From contig NZ_CAMYUE010000012.1 in NCBI RefSeq assembly GCF_947301925.1, positions 1-64,000 on the forward strand: a stretch of 64,000 nt of DNA, written 5' to 3'. The position numbers were made by a program, and so were the translations under genes. A model generated the notes under the pieces. The model ran no database searches and had not been told where the DNA came from. It worked only from the letters and a program-made list of their open reading frames with translations. Source of the DNA: an uncultured Ruminococcus sp. (lineage in GTDB: Bacteria; Bacillota; Clostridia; Oscillospirales; Ruminococcaceae). The stretch's first letter is position 1. Every line of letters begins with the position of its first letter. Positions 48,830-58,213 of this stretch are shown piece by piece.

Positions 48830-49930
48830 ATGTCATTATTCAACATGGGCGAAAAAGCTTACCTCATGCTTGCCGACGGGCAGGTATTCGAGGGCAGGAG
48901 CTTCGGCGCAAAGGGCACGGTCATCGGTGAAGTCGTTTTCACCACGGGAGTTACGGGCTATCAGGAAACTCTCACAGATCCCAGCTACTACGGACAGATA
49001 GTCACCCAGACCTTTCCCCTTATCGGAAACTACGGCGTGAACTCAGAGGACAACGAGTCTGCAAAGTCCTATGTATCGGGTTATATCGTAAGGGAGTGGT
49101 GCAATGCCCCCTCAAACTTCCGCAGCGAGGGCAATATCAACGACTTCCTCAAAGACCACAATATCGTCGGTATCAATAACATCGACACCAGACGCCTTAC
49201 CCGTACTATCCGTGAGGTTGGCGTTATGAACGGCGTTATCACCACCGAGGACGTCTACGCAAAGAAGGAGGAGCTCCTTGAAAAGGTCCGTGCTTTCACC
49301 GTAAAGGACGCTGTTAAGGCTGTGACCAACACCGAGACTCTCACCTATGAGCCCGAGGAGAAGAAGCTCCGCGTGGCGCTGTTCGATTTCGGCTACAAGC
49401 GCAATATCAGACAGGAGCTCTTAAAGAGGGGCTGCGAGGTCATCGTAGTACCTGCCTATACCACGGCTGCGGAGATAAAGGAGCTTGCTCCCGACGGCAT
49501 CATGTTCTCCAACGGCCCCGGAGACCCTGCGGAAAATGTTGAGATAATAGACAATATAAAGGAGATACAGAAGCTGGGCATACCAATATTCGGCATATGT
49601 CTCGGCCACCAGCTCATGGCTCTTGCCAACGGCGGAAAGACCGAGAAGCTGAAGTACGGTCACAGAGGCGCAAACCAGCCTGTTATCGACCTTGAAAGCG
49701 GCCTCACCTACGTTACCAGCCAGAACCACGGCTATGCGGTGGTAGGTGACAGCATCGACCCGTCGGTAGGCCGTGTATCCCATATCAATGCCAACGATAA
49801 GACCTGCGAGGGCATACACTATACCTCAGTCAACGCAAGAACGGTCCAGTTCCACCCCGAAGCACACGGCGGTCCGCTGGATACAGCTTACTTGTTTGAT
49901 GACTTCGTTAAAACAATGCAGAACGCATAA
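48830..49930 (+). CDS. carA: Carbamoyl-phosphate synthase small subunit
   Basis: Glutaminase subunit of 366 residues. The N-terminal CarA domain starts with AYLMLADGQVFEGRSFGA, and the C-terminal class I glutamine amidotransferase has the nucleophile in FGICLGHQLMALANGG (Cys near 260), with the His-Glu pair in VQFHPEAHGGPLDT near residue 345. AGGGAGGA precedes ATG 48830. It is followed by carB after 24 bases. Confidence 0.96.
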   Translation: MSLFNMGEKAYLMLADGQVFEGRSFGAKGTVIGEVVFTTGVTGYQETLTDPSYYGQIVTQTFPLIGNYGVNSEDNESAKSYVSGYIVREWCNAPSNFRSEGNINDFLKDHNIVGINNIDTRRLTRTIREVGVMNGVITTEDVYAKKEELLEKVRAFTVKDAVKAVTNTETLTYEPEEKKLRVALFDFGYKRNIRQELLKRGCEVIVVPAYTTAAEIKELAPDGIMFSNGPGDPAENVEIIDNIKEIQKLGIPIFGICLGHQLMALANGGKTEKLKYGHRGANQPVIDLESGLTYVTSQNHGYAVVGDSIDPSVGRVSHINANDKTCEGIHYTSVNARTVQFHPEAHGGPLDTAYLFDDFVKTMQNA

Positions 49931-49954
49931 TGAATTGATTTGGAGGTAAATAGT

Positions 49955-52900
49955 ATGCCACTCAGAAGTGATATAAAGAAGGTACTTGTTATCGGCTCGG
50001 GTCCTATAGTTATCGGACAGGCAGCCGAATTCGACTACGCAGGCACACAGGCCTGCCGCGCATTAAAGCAGGAGGGACTTGAAGTAGTCCTCGTAAACTC
50101 TAACCCTGCCACCATCATGACCGACAAGGCCATGGCGGACAAGGTCTACATCGAGCCCCTTACCCTTGACGTTGTAAAGCGCATAATAGAAATGGAAAAG
50201 CCCGACAGCCTGCTGTCAACTCTCGGCGGCCAGACAGGTCTTACCCTGTCCATGCAGCTGGCGGAGGAAGGCTTCCTGGAGAGCCACAACGTAAAGCTCC
50301 TCGGCGCCGATCCCGAGACTATCCACAAGGCCGAGGACAGACAGGCCTTCAAGGACACAATGGAGAAAATAGGCGAGCCCGTTATCCCCTCAAAGGTGGT
50401 AGAGACCGTTGAGGACGCTGTGGACTTCGCACAGGTGATACACTATCCCGTTATCGTCCGTCCTGCATTCACTCTCGGCGGAACAGGCGGAGGTATAGCC
50501 CAGAACGAGGAGGAGCTCCGCGATATCGCAACAAACGGACTCCGTCTTTCGCCTATCACACAGATACTTGTTGAGAAATGCATAAGCGGCTGGAAGGAAA
50601 TAGAGTTTGAAGTTATCCGTGATGCAAAAGGCAATGTCATCACAGTCTGCTCAATGGAGAACTTCGACCCCGTAGGCGTCCACACAGGCGACAGTATCGT
50701 TATCGCTCCCGCTGTTACCCTCAGCGACAGGGAGTACCAGATGCTCCGTACAGCGGCTATCAACATCATCAAGGAGCTTAAAGTCGAGGGCGGCTGCAAC
50801 TGTCAGTTCGCACTTCACCCCACAAGCTTCAAGTACGCCGTTATCGAGGTAAACCCCAGAGTTTCCCGTTCTTCCGCACTGGCTTCAAAGGCTACGGGCT
50901 ATCCCATAGCAAAGACCGCGGCAAAAATAGCTATCGGCTATACTCTCGACGAGATTATCAATCAGGTAACAGGCAAGACCTATGCCTGCTTTGAGCCTGC
51001 TCTGGACTATGTTGTCATCAAGTTCCCCAAGTGGGCATTCGATAAATTCGTATATGCAAAGCGTACCCTCGGCACTCAGATGAAGGCTACAGGCGAGGTA
51101 ATGGCTATCGGCACAAGCTTCGAGCAGGCTATGATGAAGGCTGTCCGCTCAATAGAGCTGGGTCTTGACACCATGAACCTGAAGAAGCTGGCAAAGCTGT
51201 CCACAGAGGAGATAAGGGAGAAGCTCCACGTTATCGACGACGAGCGTTCATTCTGCGTATTTGAGGCTCTCAAGCGCGGCATAACTCCCGAGGAGATACA
51301 CGAGATAACCATGATAGACAACTGGTTCCTCTACAAGCTCCTGAATCTTGTGGAGCTGGAGAAATGGCTGGCTGAGGGCGAGCTCACCGAGGAGAAGTAC
51401 GACATCGCAAAGCAGTACGGCTACCTTGACAGCACTATCGAGCGCATCTCGGGACAGAAGTGCCCCAAGCACAAGAGCGCTGTCTACAAAATGGTAGATA
51501 CCTGCGCAGGCGAGTTCAAGGCTGAGACTCCCTACTTCTACTCCACCTTCGATGAGGAGAACGAGGCAAAGCAGTTCATCGAGCGCACCGACAAGGGCAA
51601 GAAAAAGGTCATCGTATTCGGAAGCGGTCCTATCCGTATCGGACAGGGCATCGAGTTCGACTACTGCTCCGTTCACTGTGTATGGACGCTGAAGGAGCTG
51701 GGCTACGAGGCTGTTATCTGCAACAACAACCCCGAGACCGTCTCCACCGACTTTGATACAGGCGACCGTCTCTACTTCGACCCCCTCACCAAGGAGGACG
51801 TTCAGTCCATCATCGAGACCGAGCAGCCCTACGGCGTTGTGGTACAGTTCGGCGGACAGACCGCTATCAAGCTTACACGTTATCTCTCCGATATGGGAGT
51901 GCGCATACTGGGAACCTCCGCTGATATGATCGATGCCGCAGAGGACAGAGAGCGCTTCGACGAGGTGCTTGAAAAGTGCGGTATCCCCAGACCTGCGGGA
52001 CACACAGTAATGAACACCGAGGAAGCGCTTGTGGCTGCCAATGACCTTGGCTATCCCGTGCTGCTCCGTCCTTCATATGTTCTCGGCGGCCAGAATATGA
52101 TAATCGCTCACTCCGACGCAGACGTAAAGGAGTATATGGGCATCATCATGAGCCATAATATAGAGAACCCCGTACTCATAGACAAGTACATGATGGGTAC
52201 TGAAGTCGAAGTTGACGCTATCTGCGACGGCGAGGACTACCTTATCCCCGGTATCATGGAACATATCGAGCGTGCAGGCGTACACTCCGGCGACTCAATA
52301 TCCATTTATCCCGCACAGCACCTCTCCGAACGTATCAAGCGCATAATCGTTGAGTACACGAGACTTCTGGCAAAGGAGCTCAACGTTATCGGTCTGGTAA
52401 ATATACAGTATGTTGTTTATAACCATGAGGTATTCGTTATCGAGGTAAATCCCCGTTCATCGAGAACAGTTCCCTATATCAGCAAGGTCACGGGCATACC
52501 TATGGTGGATATCGCCACAAAGATAATGTTCGGCGCTAAATTAAAGGACATGGGCTACGAGAGCGGACTCTATCCCGCAGGCGACTATGTTGCCGTAAAG
52601 GTGCCTGTATTCTCCTTCGAGAAGCTCACAGACGTTGACACAATGCTGGGACCCGAGATGAAGTCCACAGGCGAGTGTCTCGGTATCGGCAGAAATCTTG
52701 AGGACGCCCTCCTCAAGGGACTTATCGCCGCAGGCTTCGACCTGAAGCGTGAGGGCGGAGTTCTAATTTCCGTCCGCGACAGCGATAAGCGCGAGATACT
52801 TCCCATTGCAGACAAGTTCGAGCGCATGGGCTTTGAGCTTTATGCTACTTCGGGTACGCAGAGCGTGCTCCACAGGAACATGATAGCGGCAAACCTTGTC

Positions 52901-53146
52901 CGCAAGATCTCCGACGGCACACCAAATGTGGAGACTCTCCTTGACAGCGGCAAGATACACTATGTGATATCCACCTCTGCAAAGGGCAGACTTCCCGAGC
53001 GCGACAGCGTCAAGATGAGAAGAAAGTCCATAGAGCGTTCGATATGCAGCCTTACAGCTGTAGATACGGCGAAGTCGCTGGTAAAGGTGCTTGAATCTGG
53101 CAGAACTATCAACGACGTTGAGCTTGTGGACATCACCAAGATATGA
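49955..53146 (+). CDS. carB: Carbamoyl-phosphate synthase large subunit
   Basis: Synthetase subunit of 1063 residues with two homologous ATP-grasp halves. The first half starts KKVLVIGSGPIVIGQAAEFDY, has the ATP loop GGTGGGIAQN near residue 175 and ends near 540; the second starts KKVIVFGSGPIRIGQGIEFDY near residue 553 and contains RPSYVLGGQNM near residue 710. The C-terminal MGS-like allosteric domain (from about 930) responds to UMP and ornithine in relatives. ATG 49955 follows GGAGGT; a TTG at 49940 is upstream of that site. Makes carbamoyl phosphate for pyrimidine and arginine synthesis. Confidence 0.97.
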   Translation: MPLRSDIKKVLVIGSGPIVIGQAAEFDYAGTQACRALKQEGLEVVLVNSNPATIMTDKAMADKVYIEPLTLDVVKRIIEMEKPDSLLSTLGGQTGLTLSMQLAEEGFLESHNVKLLGADPETIHKAEDRQAFKDTMEKIGEPVIPSKVVETVEDAVDFAQVIHYPVIVRPAFTLGGTGGGIAQNEEELRDIATNGLRLSPITQILVEKCISGWKEIEFEVIRDAKGNVITVCSMENFDPVGVHTGDSIVIAPAVTLSDREYQMLRTAAINIIKELKVEGGCNCQFALHPTSFKYAVIEVNPRVSRSSALASKATGYPIAKTAAKIAIGYTLDEIINQVTGKTYACFEPALDYVVIKFPKWAFDKFVYAKRTLGTQMKATGEVMAIGTSFEQAMMKAVRSIELGLDTMNLKKLAKLSTEEIREKLHVIDDERSFCVFEALKRGITPEEIHEITMIDNWFLYKLLNLVELEKWLAEGELTEEKYDIAKQYGYLDSTIERISGQKCPKHKSAVYKMVDTCAGEFKAETPYFYSTFDEENEAKQFIERTDKGKKKVIVFGSGPIRIGQGIEFDYCSVHCVWTLKELGYEAVICNNNPETVSTDFDTGDRLYFDPLTKEDVQSIIETEQPYGVVVQFGGQTAIKLTRYLSDMGVRILGTSADMIDAAEDRERFDEVLEKCGIPRPAGHTVMNTEEALVAANDLGYPVLLRPSYVLGGQNMIIAHSDADVKEYMGIIMSHNIENPVLIDKYMMGTEVEVDAICDGEDYLIPGIMEHIERAGVHSGDSISIYPAQHLSERIKRIIVEYTRLLAKELNVIGLVNIQYVVYNHEVFVIEVNPRSSRTVPYISKVTGIPMVDIATKIMFGAKLKDMGYESGLYPAGDYVAVKVPVFSFEKLTDVDTMLGPEMKSTGECLGIGRNLEDALLKGLIAAGFDLKREGGVLISVRDSDKREILPIADKFERMGFELYATSGTQSVLHRNMIAANLVRKISDGTPNVETLLDSGKIHYVISTSAKGRLPERDSVKMRRKSIERSICSLTAVDTAKSLVKVLESGRTINDVELVDITKI

Positions 53147-53164
53147 AAAGGATTATTCTTAATT

Positions 53165-53704
53165 ATGCGGCATAGAAAAACAATACTATTTTCTGTAATT
53201 GCAGTTTCTGCATTTTGCTTTATAAGTTGTGGACATAATAATAAAGCATCGCTCTCATCGTCACAAAACACAGAGACACAAACCACAGTTGATATCACAG
53301 ATACAAACATAAATAATACTACAGATGTTTCAGATAATGATTCACAAGGAAAAAAATCCTCATCAAGAACGATGGCAAGTGGGATAGGCATGGATTTTTT
53401 TTGTAACGAGTCTCCTCTTCCAAATATGGTTTACGGGCATATTCGTGATAATAGTGAATTTGGAAATTATTTCTTTTCAATTCATAAATCATTGGACGAT
53501 GACGTAGAATATATTGCTTTTGTTAATGAAGAGGGATTTGCCGAAGATGTCTTATGTTGGATATGCAGTTACGATAAGAAATATATTGGTATTGCCAAAA
53601 AATATGGTAGTAAATTGAAAGATGATTTTAAAAACTGGGATGAAGTATTGGCATATTATGGTTTAAAAGAGGGCGAATATACTAATATTTATCCTGAGGA
53701 ATAA
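53165..53704 (+). CDS. AT-rich lipoprotein of unknown function
   Basis: A 179-residue lipoprotein (signal ending CFISC) with Thr/Asn/Asp/Ser stalk. The mature part contains [21 protein letters not shown] and a C-terminal domain with [21 protein letters not shown] and [14 protein letters not shown]. Codon third positions are mostly A or T, unlike the strongly G/C-ending neighbours. There is no good ribosome site apart from AAAAGGA overlapping the carB stop. A recent insertion or gene from another background is likely. A family A repeat follows. Confidence 0.75.
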   Translation: MRHRKTILFSVIAVSAFCFISCGHNNKASLSSSQNTETQTTVDITDTNINNTTDVSDNDSQGKKSSSRTMASGIGMDFFCNESPLPNMVYGHIRDNSEFGNYFFSIHKSLDDDVEYIAFVNEEGFAEDVLCWICSYDKKYIGIAKKYGSKLKDDFKNWDEVLAYYGLKEGEYTNIYPEE

Positions 53705-53772
53705 AAGACGGAAAGCTAATTCAGCTGGGGCGGCGGTACGCCGCCCCTACACAAAAAATTATTCGATACTTT

Positions 53773-53946
53773 CAAGGGGACGCCTTCTCTTACAAGGCGT
53801 CCCCTCTTCAAAAACAGTCCACCGGACTGTTTTTGAATTCACCCCTTGCGATGCGCCTTACGTATTTTGGGCTCTGCCCAAACCCGCCAGAGACTCTGCC
53901 TCTGGACTCCGCCAAAGGAACACAGTCCCTTTGGAATCCCTTTCAT
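53773..53946 (+). repeat. Family A structured intergenic element, copy 3
   Basis: GGGGACGCCTT with AAGGCGTCCCC (compare GGGAACGCCTT with AAGGCGTTCCC in copy 1, a base-pair-preserving change), AAAAACAGTCC with GGACTGTTTTT, CCAGAGACTCTGCCTCTGG, CCAAAGGAAC with GTCCCTTTGG, then TTCATACG. It ends about 20 bases before the uvrB ribosome site. A short G+C-rich palindrome (near 53722-53748) precedes it. Confidence 0.8.
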
Positions 53947-53978
53947 ACGTTAATCACTTTTTTCAGAAAGGTAATTAT

Positions 53979-55940
53979 ATGGATCACTTCAAGCTATGCT
54001 CAAACTACGCTCCCGCAGGCGACCAGCCGCAGGCTATAGACAAGCTGGTAAACGGTATACAGTCAGGCAAAAAGGAGCAGATACTCCTCGGCGTTACAGG
54101 CTCGGGAAAGACCTTCACTATGGCGAATGTAATTGCCCGCGTCAACAAGCCCACCCTCGTTCTGGCCCACAATAAGATACTTGCGGCACAGCTCTGCTCG
54201 GAGTTCCGCGAGTTCTTCCCCGAAAACGCCGTGGAGTACTTCGTGTCCTACTACGACTACTACCAGCCCGAGGCCTACGTTCCCAGCACCGACAGCTACA
54301 TCGAAAAGGACTCCTCCGTAAACGACGAGATAGACAAGCTCCGCCACTCCGCCACTACGGCTCTTGCGGAGCGCCGCGACGTTATCATCGTTGCCAGTGT
54401 GTCCTGCATCTACTCACTGGGAAGTCCCGAGGAGTACCGCTCCATGTGCGTTTCCATACGTCAGGGCGCGGAAAAGCCCCGCGATCAGCTCATCAGCGAG
54501 CTTGTGAAGATACGCTACGAGCGCAACGATATCGCCTTTGAGCGTAACAGGTTCAGAGTCCGTGGCGACGTTGTGGAGATATTCCCTGCAATGTCAACGG
54601 ATACGGCTGTCCGCGTAGAGTATTTCGGCGACGAGATAGACCGTATATCCGAGATAAACGTGGTAACGGGCGAGGTGAAGGCGGTAGTCTCCCACGCGGC
54701 CATTTTCCCTGCCTCTCACTACGTTGTGGGCGACGAAAAGCTCGAGGAGGCAATAAAGGAGATAGACCGCGAGCTTGCGGAGCGTATTGACTACTTCCAG
54801 CAGAACAACAAGCTCATAGAGGCGCAGCGCATAGAGCAGCGCACTCACTACGACATGGAGATGCTGCGCGAGGTGGGCTATTGCAGCGGCGTTGAGAACT
54901 ACTCCCGCGTCCTTGCAGGCCGTCCCGCAGGAAGCACTCCTCAGACTCTTATGGACCACTTTCCCGAGGACTTTCTCCTCATAGTGGACGAGAGCCACGT
55001 TACGCTGCCCCAGGTACGCGCCATGTATGCAGGCGACCGCGCAAGAAAGACCACTCTTGTGGACTTCGGATTCCGTCTGCCCAGCGCTATGGACAACCGT
55101 CCGCTGAATTTCGACGAGTTCAACGCGCATATACATCAGGCTATCTACGTCAGCGCAACTCCCGGACAGATAGAGCGTGAAAAGACCGATACCATAATCG
55201 AACAGGTGATACGTCCCACGGGACTGGTTGACCCCGAGATCATCGTAAAGCCCACACATGGCCAGATCGACGATCTGCTCTCGGAGATAAACGAGCGCGT
55301 TGCACGCAATGAGAGAGTTCTGGTCACTACCCTCACCAAGAAAATGGCGGAGGACCTTACCAAATACTATGAGAAGCTGGGCGTGAAGGTGCGCTACCTC
55401 CACCATGATATAGATACTATCGAGCGTATGGAGATCATCAAGGATCTCCGCGAGGGAGTATTCGACGTTCTGGTGGGAATAAACCTCCTCCGTGAGGGAC
55501 TGGACATTCCCGAGGTCAGCCTTATCGCTATCCTCGACGCCGACAAGGAGGGCTTCCTGAGAAGCGAGACCTCCCTGATACAGACCATAGGCCGTGCGGC
55601 GAGAAACTCCCGCGGACAGGTCATAATGTATGCGGACAGCGTGACGGGCTCCATGGAGAGGGCTATCACCGAGACCGAACGCCGCCGCTCCCTGCAAATG
55701 GCATACAACGAGGAGCACGGCATAGTTCCTAAGACTATTATCAAGGACGTCCGCGACGTTCTGGAGATAACCTCAAAGGCTAAGGTGGAGGAAAAGACAA
55801 AAAAGAAGAAGATGTCCGCTGCGGAGAAGCAGCGCCTCATAGACAAGCTCATGGTGGAGATGAAGAACGCGGCGAAGCTGCTTGAATTCGAGCACGCAGC
55901 ATATCTCCGCGACAAGATAAAGGAGCTGAAGGAAAGCTGA
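53979..55940 (+). CDS. uvrB: UvrABC system protein B
   Basis: Damage-verifying helicase subunit of excision repair, 653 residues. Walker [15 protein letters not shown] is near residue 38, the beta-hairpin [16 protein letters not shown] near residue 90, the DESH box in [13 protein letters not shown] near residue 335, the helicase domain 3 with [16 protein letters not shown] near residue 505 and the C-terminal UVR motif ([24 protein letters not shown], in part) at the end. ATG 53979 has AGAAAGG before it; upstream in-frame codons read the repeat element. Likely monocistronic here; uvrA is not in the window. Confidence 0.97.
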   Translation: MDHFKLCSNYAPAGDQPQAIDKLVNGIQSGKKEQILLGVTGSGKTFTMANVIARVNKPTLVLAHNKILAAQLCSEFREFFPENAVEYFVSYYDYYQPEAYVPSTDSYIEKDSSVNDEIDKLRHSATTALAERRDVIIVASVSCIYSLGSPEEYRSMCVSIRQGAEKPRDQLISELVKIRYERNDIAFERNRFRVRGDVVEIFPAMSTDTAVRVEYFGDEIDRISEINVVTGEVKAVVSHAAIFPASHYVVGDEKLEEAIKEIDRELAERIDYFQQNNKLIEAQRIEQRTHYDMEMLREVGYCSGVENYSRVLAGRPAGSTPQTLMDHFPEDFLLIVDESHVTLPQVRAMYAGDRARKTTLVDFGFRLPSAMDNRPLNFDEFNAHIHQAIYVSATPGQIEREKTDTIIEQVIRPTGLVDPEIIVKPTHGQIDDLLSEINERVARNERVLVTTLTKKMAEDLTKYYEKLGVKVRYLHHDIDTIERMEIIKDLREGVFDVLVGINLLREGLDIPEVSLIAILDADKEGFLRSETSLIQTIGRAARNSRGQVIMYADSVTGSMERAITETERRRSLQMAYNEEHGIVPKTIIKDVRDVLEITSKAKVEEKTKKKKMSAAEKQRLIDKLMVEMKNAAKLLEFEHAAYLRDKIKELKES

Positions 55941-56020
55941 ACATTTGTGCATACCCCACATATCAGGTATCATGTCGCGTATATATCATACAAAGTTTCA
56001 GATGATATCAGGCATAACTG

Positions 56021-56049
56021 TTGACTTTTGCGGTCGGATAATATATAGT
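56021..56049 (+). promoter_or_regulatory. Promoter of the dockerin repeat-protein gene
   Basis: TTGACT (56021-56026), 17-base spacer, TATAGT (56044-56049), about 57 bases before ATG 56106. Confidence 0.8.
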
Positions 56050-56105
56050 GTAATTAAGAAAAGTGTACGTTCATATCATTACCGTTTTATGAAAGGGTGA
56101 TATCA

Positions 56106-58046
56106 ATGCTGAAAAAAGCTTTATCAGTTATCATTGCAGCGGCTATGCTTCCCGTATGCGGATATTCCGCGGGAGCTTCGGGCGATACGGGCGTTGTCCT
56201 GGCTGTCGGCAGTGAAGATCAGACACCGAGGCAGATGACGCTTGACGACCTCAGGGAGCTTGCTAAGAAGGGCGGCGAGCTGAGCTTCTCCGACCTTGCT
56301 CCCTTTATCGACTCCGACGGTCCCATGAGCGCTTCATCTGTTATGCCTTATGTCTACTATTACATCGAGGACGGTTATTATCTGCTTATCGGCGGCAGCT
56401 CCCCCGGAAAGCCGAGGGTAGCGGAGCTCAGCCGTTATGGCTGTTCGGAAAGCATAGACATACGCACAGGGGACGTTGAGGCCTTTATCGCTGAGAACGC
56501 AGCCGCAAATGAAGATATCTATGTGGGCGGCACGGAAACCCTTACCCTTGACGGTGTAAGGGAGCTGGCAAAGAAGGGCAGCAGCCTTACATGGTCGGAT
56601 TTTGAGCCTTACAGAGGCAGGGACGTTGGCTCGGGACTGTATATACTGGAATATGTCCTTGAGGACGGTTATACCGTGCTGGTAGGCGGAGTCCCCGGAG
56701 AAGATCCCTGGTATATATACCTTTCCCGCTTCGATAGTCAGAACAGGATAGACATACGCACAGATGACGTTGAGGCGTTTATCGCTAACACCGTAACGGA
56801 GACCATGCCCGTTTCTCAGCCGATTACCACCACGACTACTACAGCCGCAAATGAAGATATCTATGTCGGCGGCACGGAAACCCTTACCCTTGACGGTGTA
56901 AGGAAGCTTGCAAAGAAGGGCAGCAGCCTTACATGGTCGGATTTTGAGCCTTACAGGGGCAGAGATATCGGTTCGGGACTGTATATACTGGAATATGTAC
57001 TTGAGGACGGTTATACCGTGCTCGTAGGCGGAGTTCCTCAGGACGCGCCCATTTACATATATCTCTGTTACCATGAGCATCAAATAGATATACGAACAGA
57101 GGACGTTGAGGCCTTTATCGCTGAATATTCCGAAGGGGACAGCAGATATACCATTGATGAGAATTACGTTCTGTTCAATGAGCCTGTTGATGTGGCTTGG
57201 GTAATGTCAGACAAGAACTTCGATGATTACTGCAAGAACAATACCTATAAGTTCTATGTTCCCGACGGTTCAAAGTATATAATACTTATCGGACAATACA
57301 ATGTTGATGTGAATGAGCTGCTGAACGACCCGACTATGCCCGATGTGGACTGTACCATACAGAGCTACACCGTGGAGAGGAGTAACGGTGAGATCACAGT
57401 GGAAGCAGGAGAGGAGTATTTTGTTCCCTATCCTCATAATGATGAGGAGGCTGAGGCTGTATTTGCGCAGGATCACAGCATTTATTCCAAGGTCATGGAG
57501 CTGACGGGCAAGGATTACTTCTTCCGCACCGTAAGGGCTCGCGGCGATGATAAGGAGATCAACGAAAAGAGTCTTATGATCAGTTCTTCGGCGAAGGGAA
57601 GGCTTTTCGTCACCAGAGAAACTCCCGACGGCGGAACAGTCACTGCGGAGCAGCGCGAGGAGGAAGGCTCAGGAGCCGGTACGAAAATATTCGCTGTAAC
57701 AGCTTCGGACGAGTCCATGTATCCTGAGGATTCTGATCCACTGCATATCCCAACGTCAGTGTTAAAGGTAACCAGAATAGACCAGGGTATTGTGACAAAC
57801 TATGAGCTTATGGAGAGCTGCGGTTATCTGATACAGTCAAAAATGAAGATAAGCTCATGCAAGCTGGGCGACGTAAGCGGCGACGGCAATTTCAACGTCG
57901 CGGATATCGTGCTTTTCCAGAGGTGGCTCCTGGGTCAGAAGCCCGAGAACTTCAAGAACTGGCAAGCTGCGGATATGGACGGCAGCGGAGAGCTGGACGT
58001 TTTCGATCTCGCTAAGATGAAACGCTATCTGGTGGAGACAATATAA
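56106..58046 (+). CDS. Secreted dockerin protein with three copies of an unknown module
   Basis: A 646-residue exported protein (signal MLKKALSVIIAAAMLPVCGYSAGA). Three modules of about 85-110 residues share the pattern LTLDGVRELAKKGSSLTWSD, LYILEYVLEDGYTVLVGG, then IDIRTDDVEAFIA; modules 2 and 3 (56501-56696 and 56843-57038) are nearly the same in DNA. A Thr-rich linker separates them. A further region (about residues 345-580) contains VLFNEPVDVAWVMSDKNF. A C-terminal dockerin has GDVSGDGNFNVAD and ADMDGSGELDVFD, so it is a cellulosome component. Module function unknown. AAAGGG precedes ATG 56106. Confidence 0.85.
   Translation: MLKKALSVIIAAAMLPVCGYSAGASGDTGVVLAVGSEDQTPRQMTLDDLRELAKKGGELSFSDLAPFIDSDGPMSASSVMPYVYYYIEDGYYLLIGGSSPGKPRVAELSRYGCSESIDIRTGDVEAFIAENAAANEDIYVGGTETLTLDGVRELAKKGSSLTWSDFEPYRGRDVGSGLYILEYVLEDGYTVLVGGVPGEDPWYIYLSRFDSQNRIDIRTDDVEAFIANTVTETMPVSQPITTTTTTAANEDIYVGGTETLTLDGVRKLAKKGSSLTWSDFEPYRGRDIGSGLYILEYVLEDGYTVLVGGVPQDAPIYIYLCYHEHQIDIRTEDVEAFIAEYSEGDSRYTIDENYVLFNEPVDVAWVMSDKNFDDYCKNNTYKFYVPDGSKYIILIGQYNVDVNELLNDPTMPDVDCTIQSYTVERSNGEITVEAGEEYFVPYPHNDEEAEAVFAQDHSIYSKVMELTGKDYFFRTVRARGDDKEINEKSLMISSSAKGRLFVTRETPDGGTVTAEQREEEGSGAGTKIFAVTASDESMYPEDSDPLHIPTSVLKVTRIDQGIVTNYELMESCGYLIQSKMKISSCKLGDVSGDGNFNVADIVLFQRWLLGQKPENFKNWQAADMDGSGELDVFDLAKMKRYLVETI
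56501..57038 (+). repeat. Direct DNA repeat inside the dockerin gene
   Basis: About 196 bases at 56501-56696 recur at 56843-57038 with only scattered changes (offset 342 bases, exactly 114 codons). Both encode the LTLDGVR...LVGG module. Confidence 0.85.
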
Positions 58047-58062
58047 CATAATGTGCATTTTT

Positions 58063-58096
58063 GCCGCACCTGTTGAATAAGCAGGTGCGGCTTTTT
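58063..58096 (+). terminator. Terminator after the dockerin repeat-protein gene
   Basis: GCCGCACCTG (58063-58072), nine-base loop, CAGGTGCGGC (58082-58091), then TTTTTC. Confidence 0.92.
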
Positions 58097-58134
58097 CATG
58101 TTCCGTGTCGGTTTTGTGAAAACCGCAGAAACTA

Positions 58135-58163
58135 TTGACATTTTGGCTGTGAAATGCTACAAT
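58135..58163 (+). promoter_or_regulatory. Promoter of the GH5 cellulase genes
   Basis: TTGACA (58135-58140), 17-base spacer, TACAAT (58158-58163), 51 bases before the first cellulase start. Same box sequences as the 21201 promoter. Confidence 0.9.
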
Positions 58164-58213
58164 ATAGTTAATATCAGTATACTGGATAAGTATACATGAG
58201 AGGGGAAATAAAA

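Noticed and set aside
54594-55718. Long minus-strand open frame inside uvrB
   Set aside because: Shadow of a highly conserved gene; G/C-ending codons make the antisense frame open by chance.
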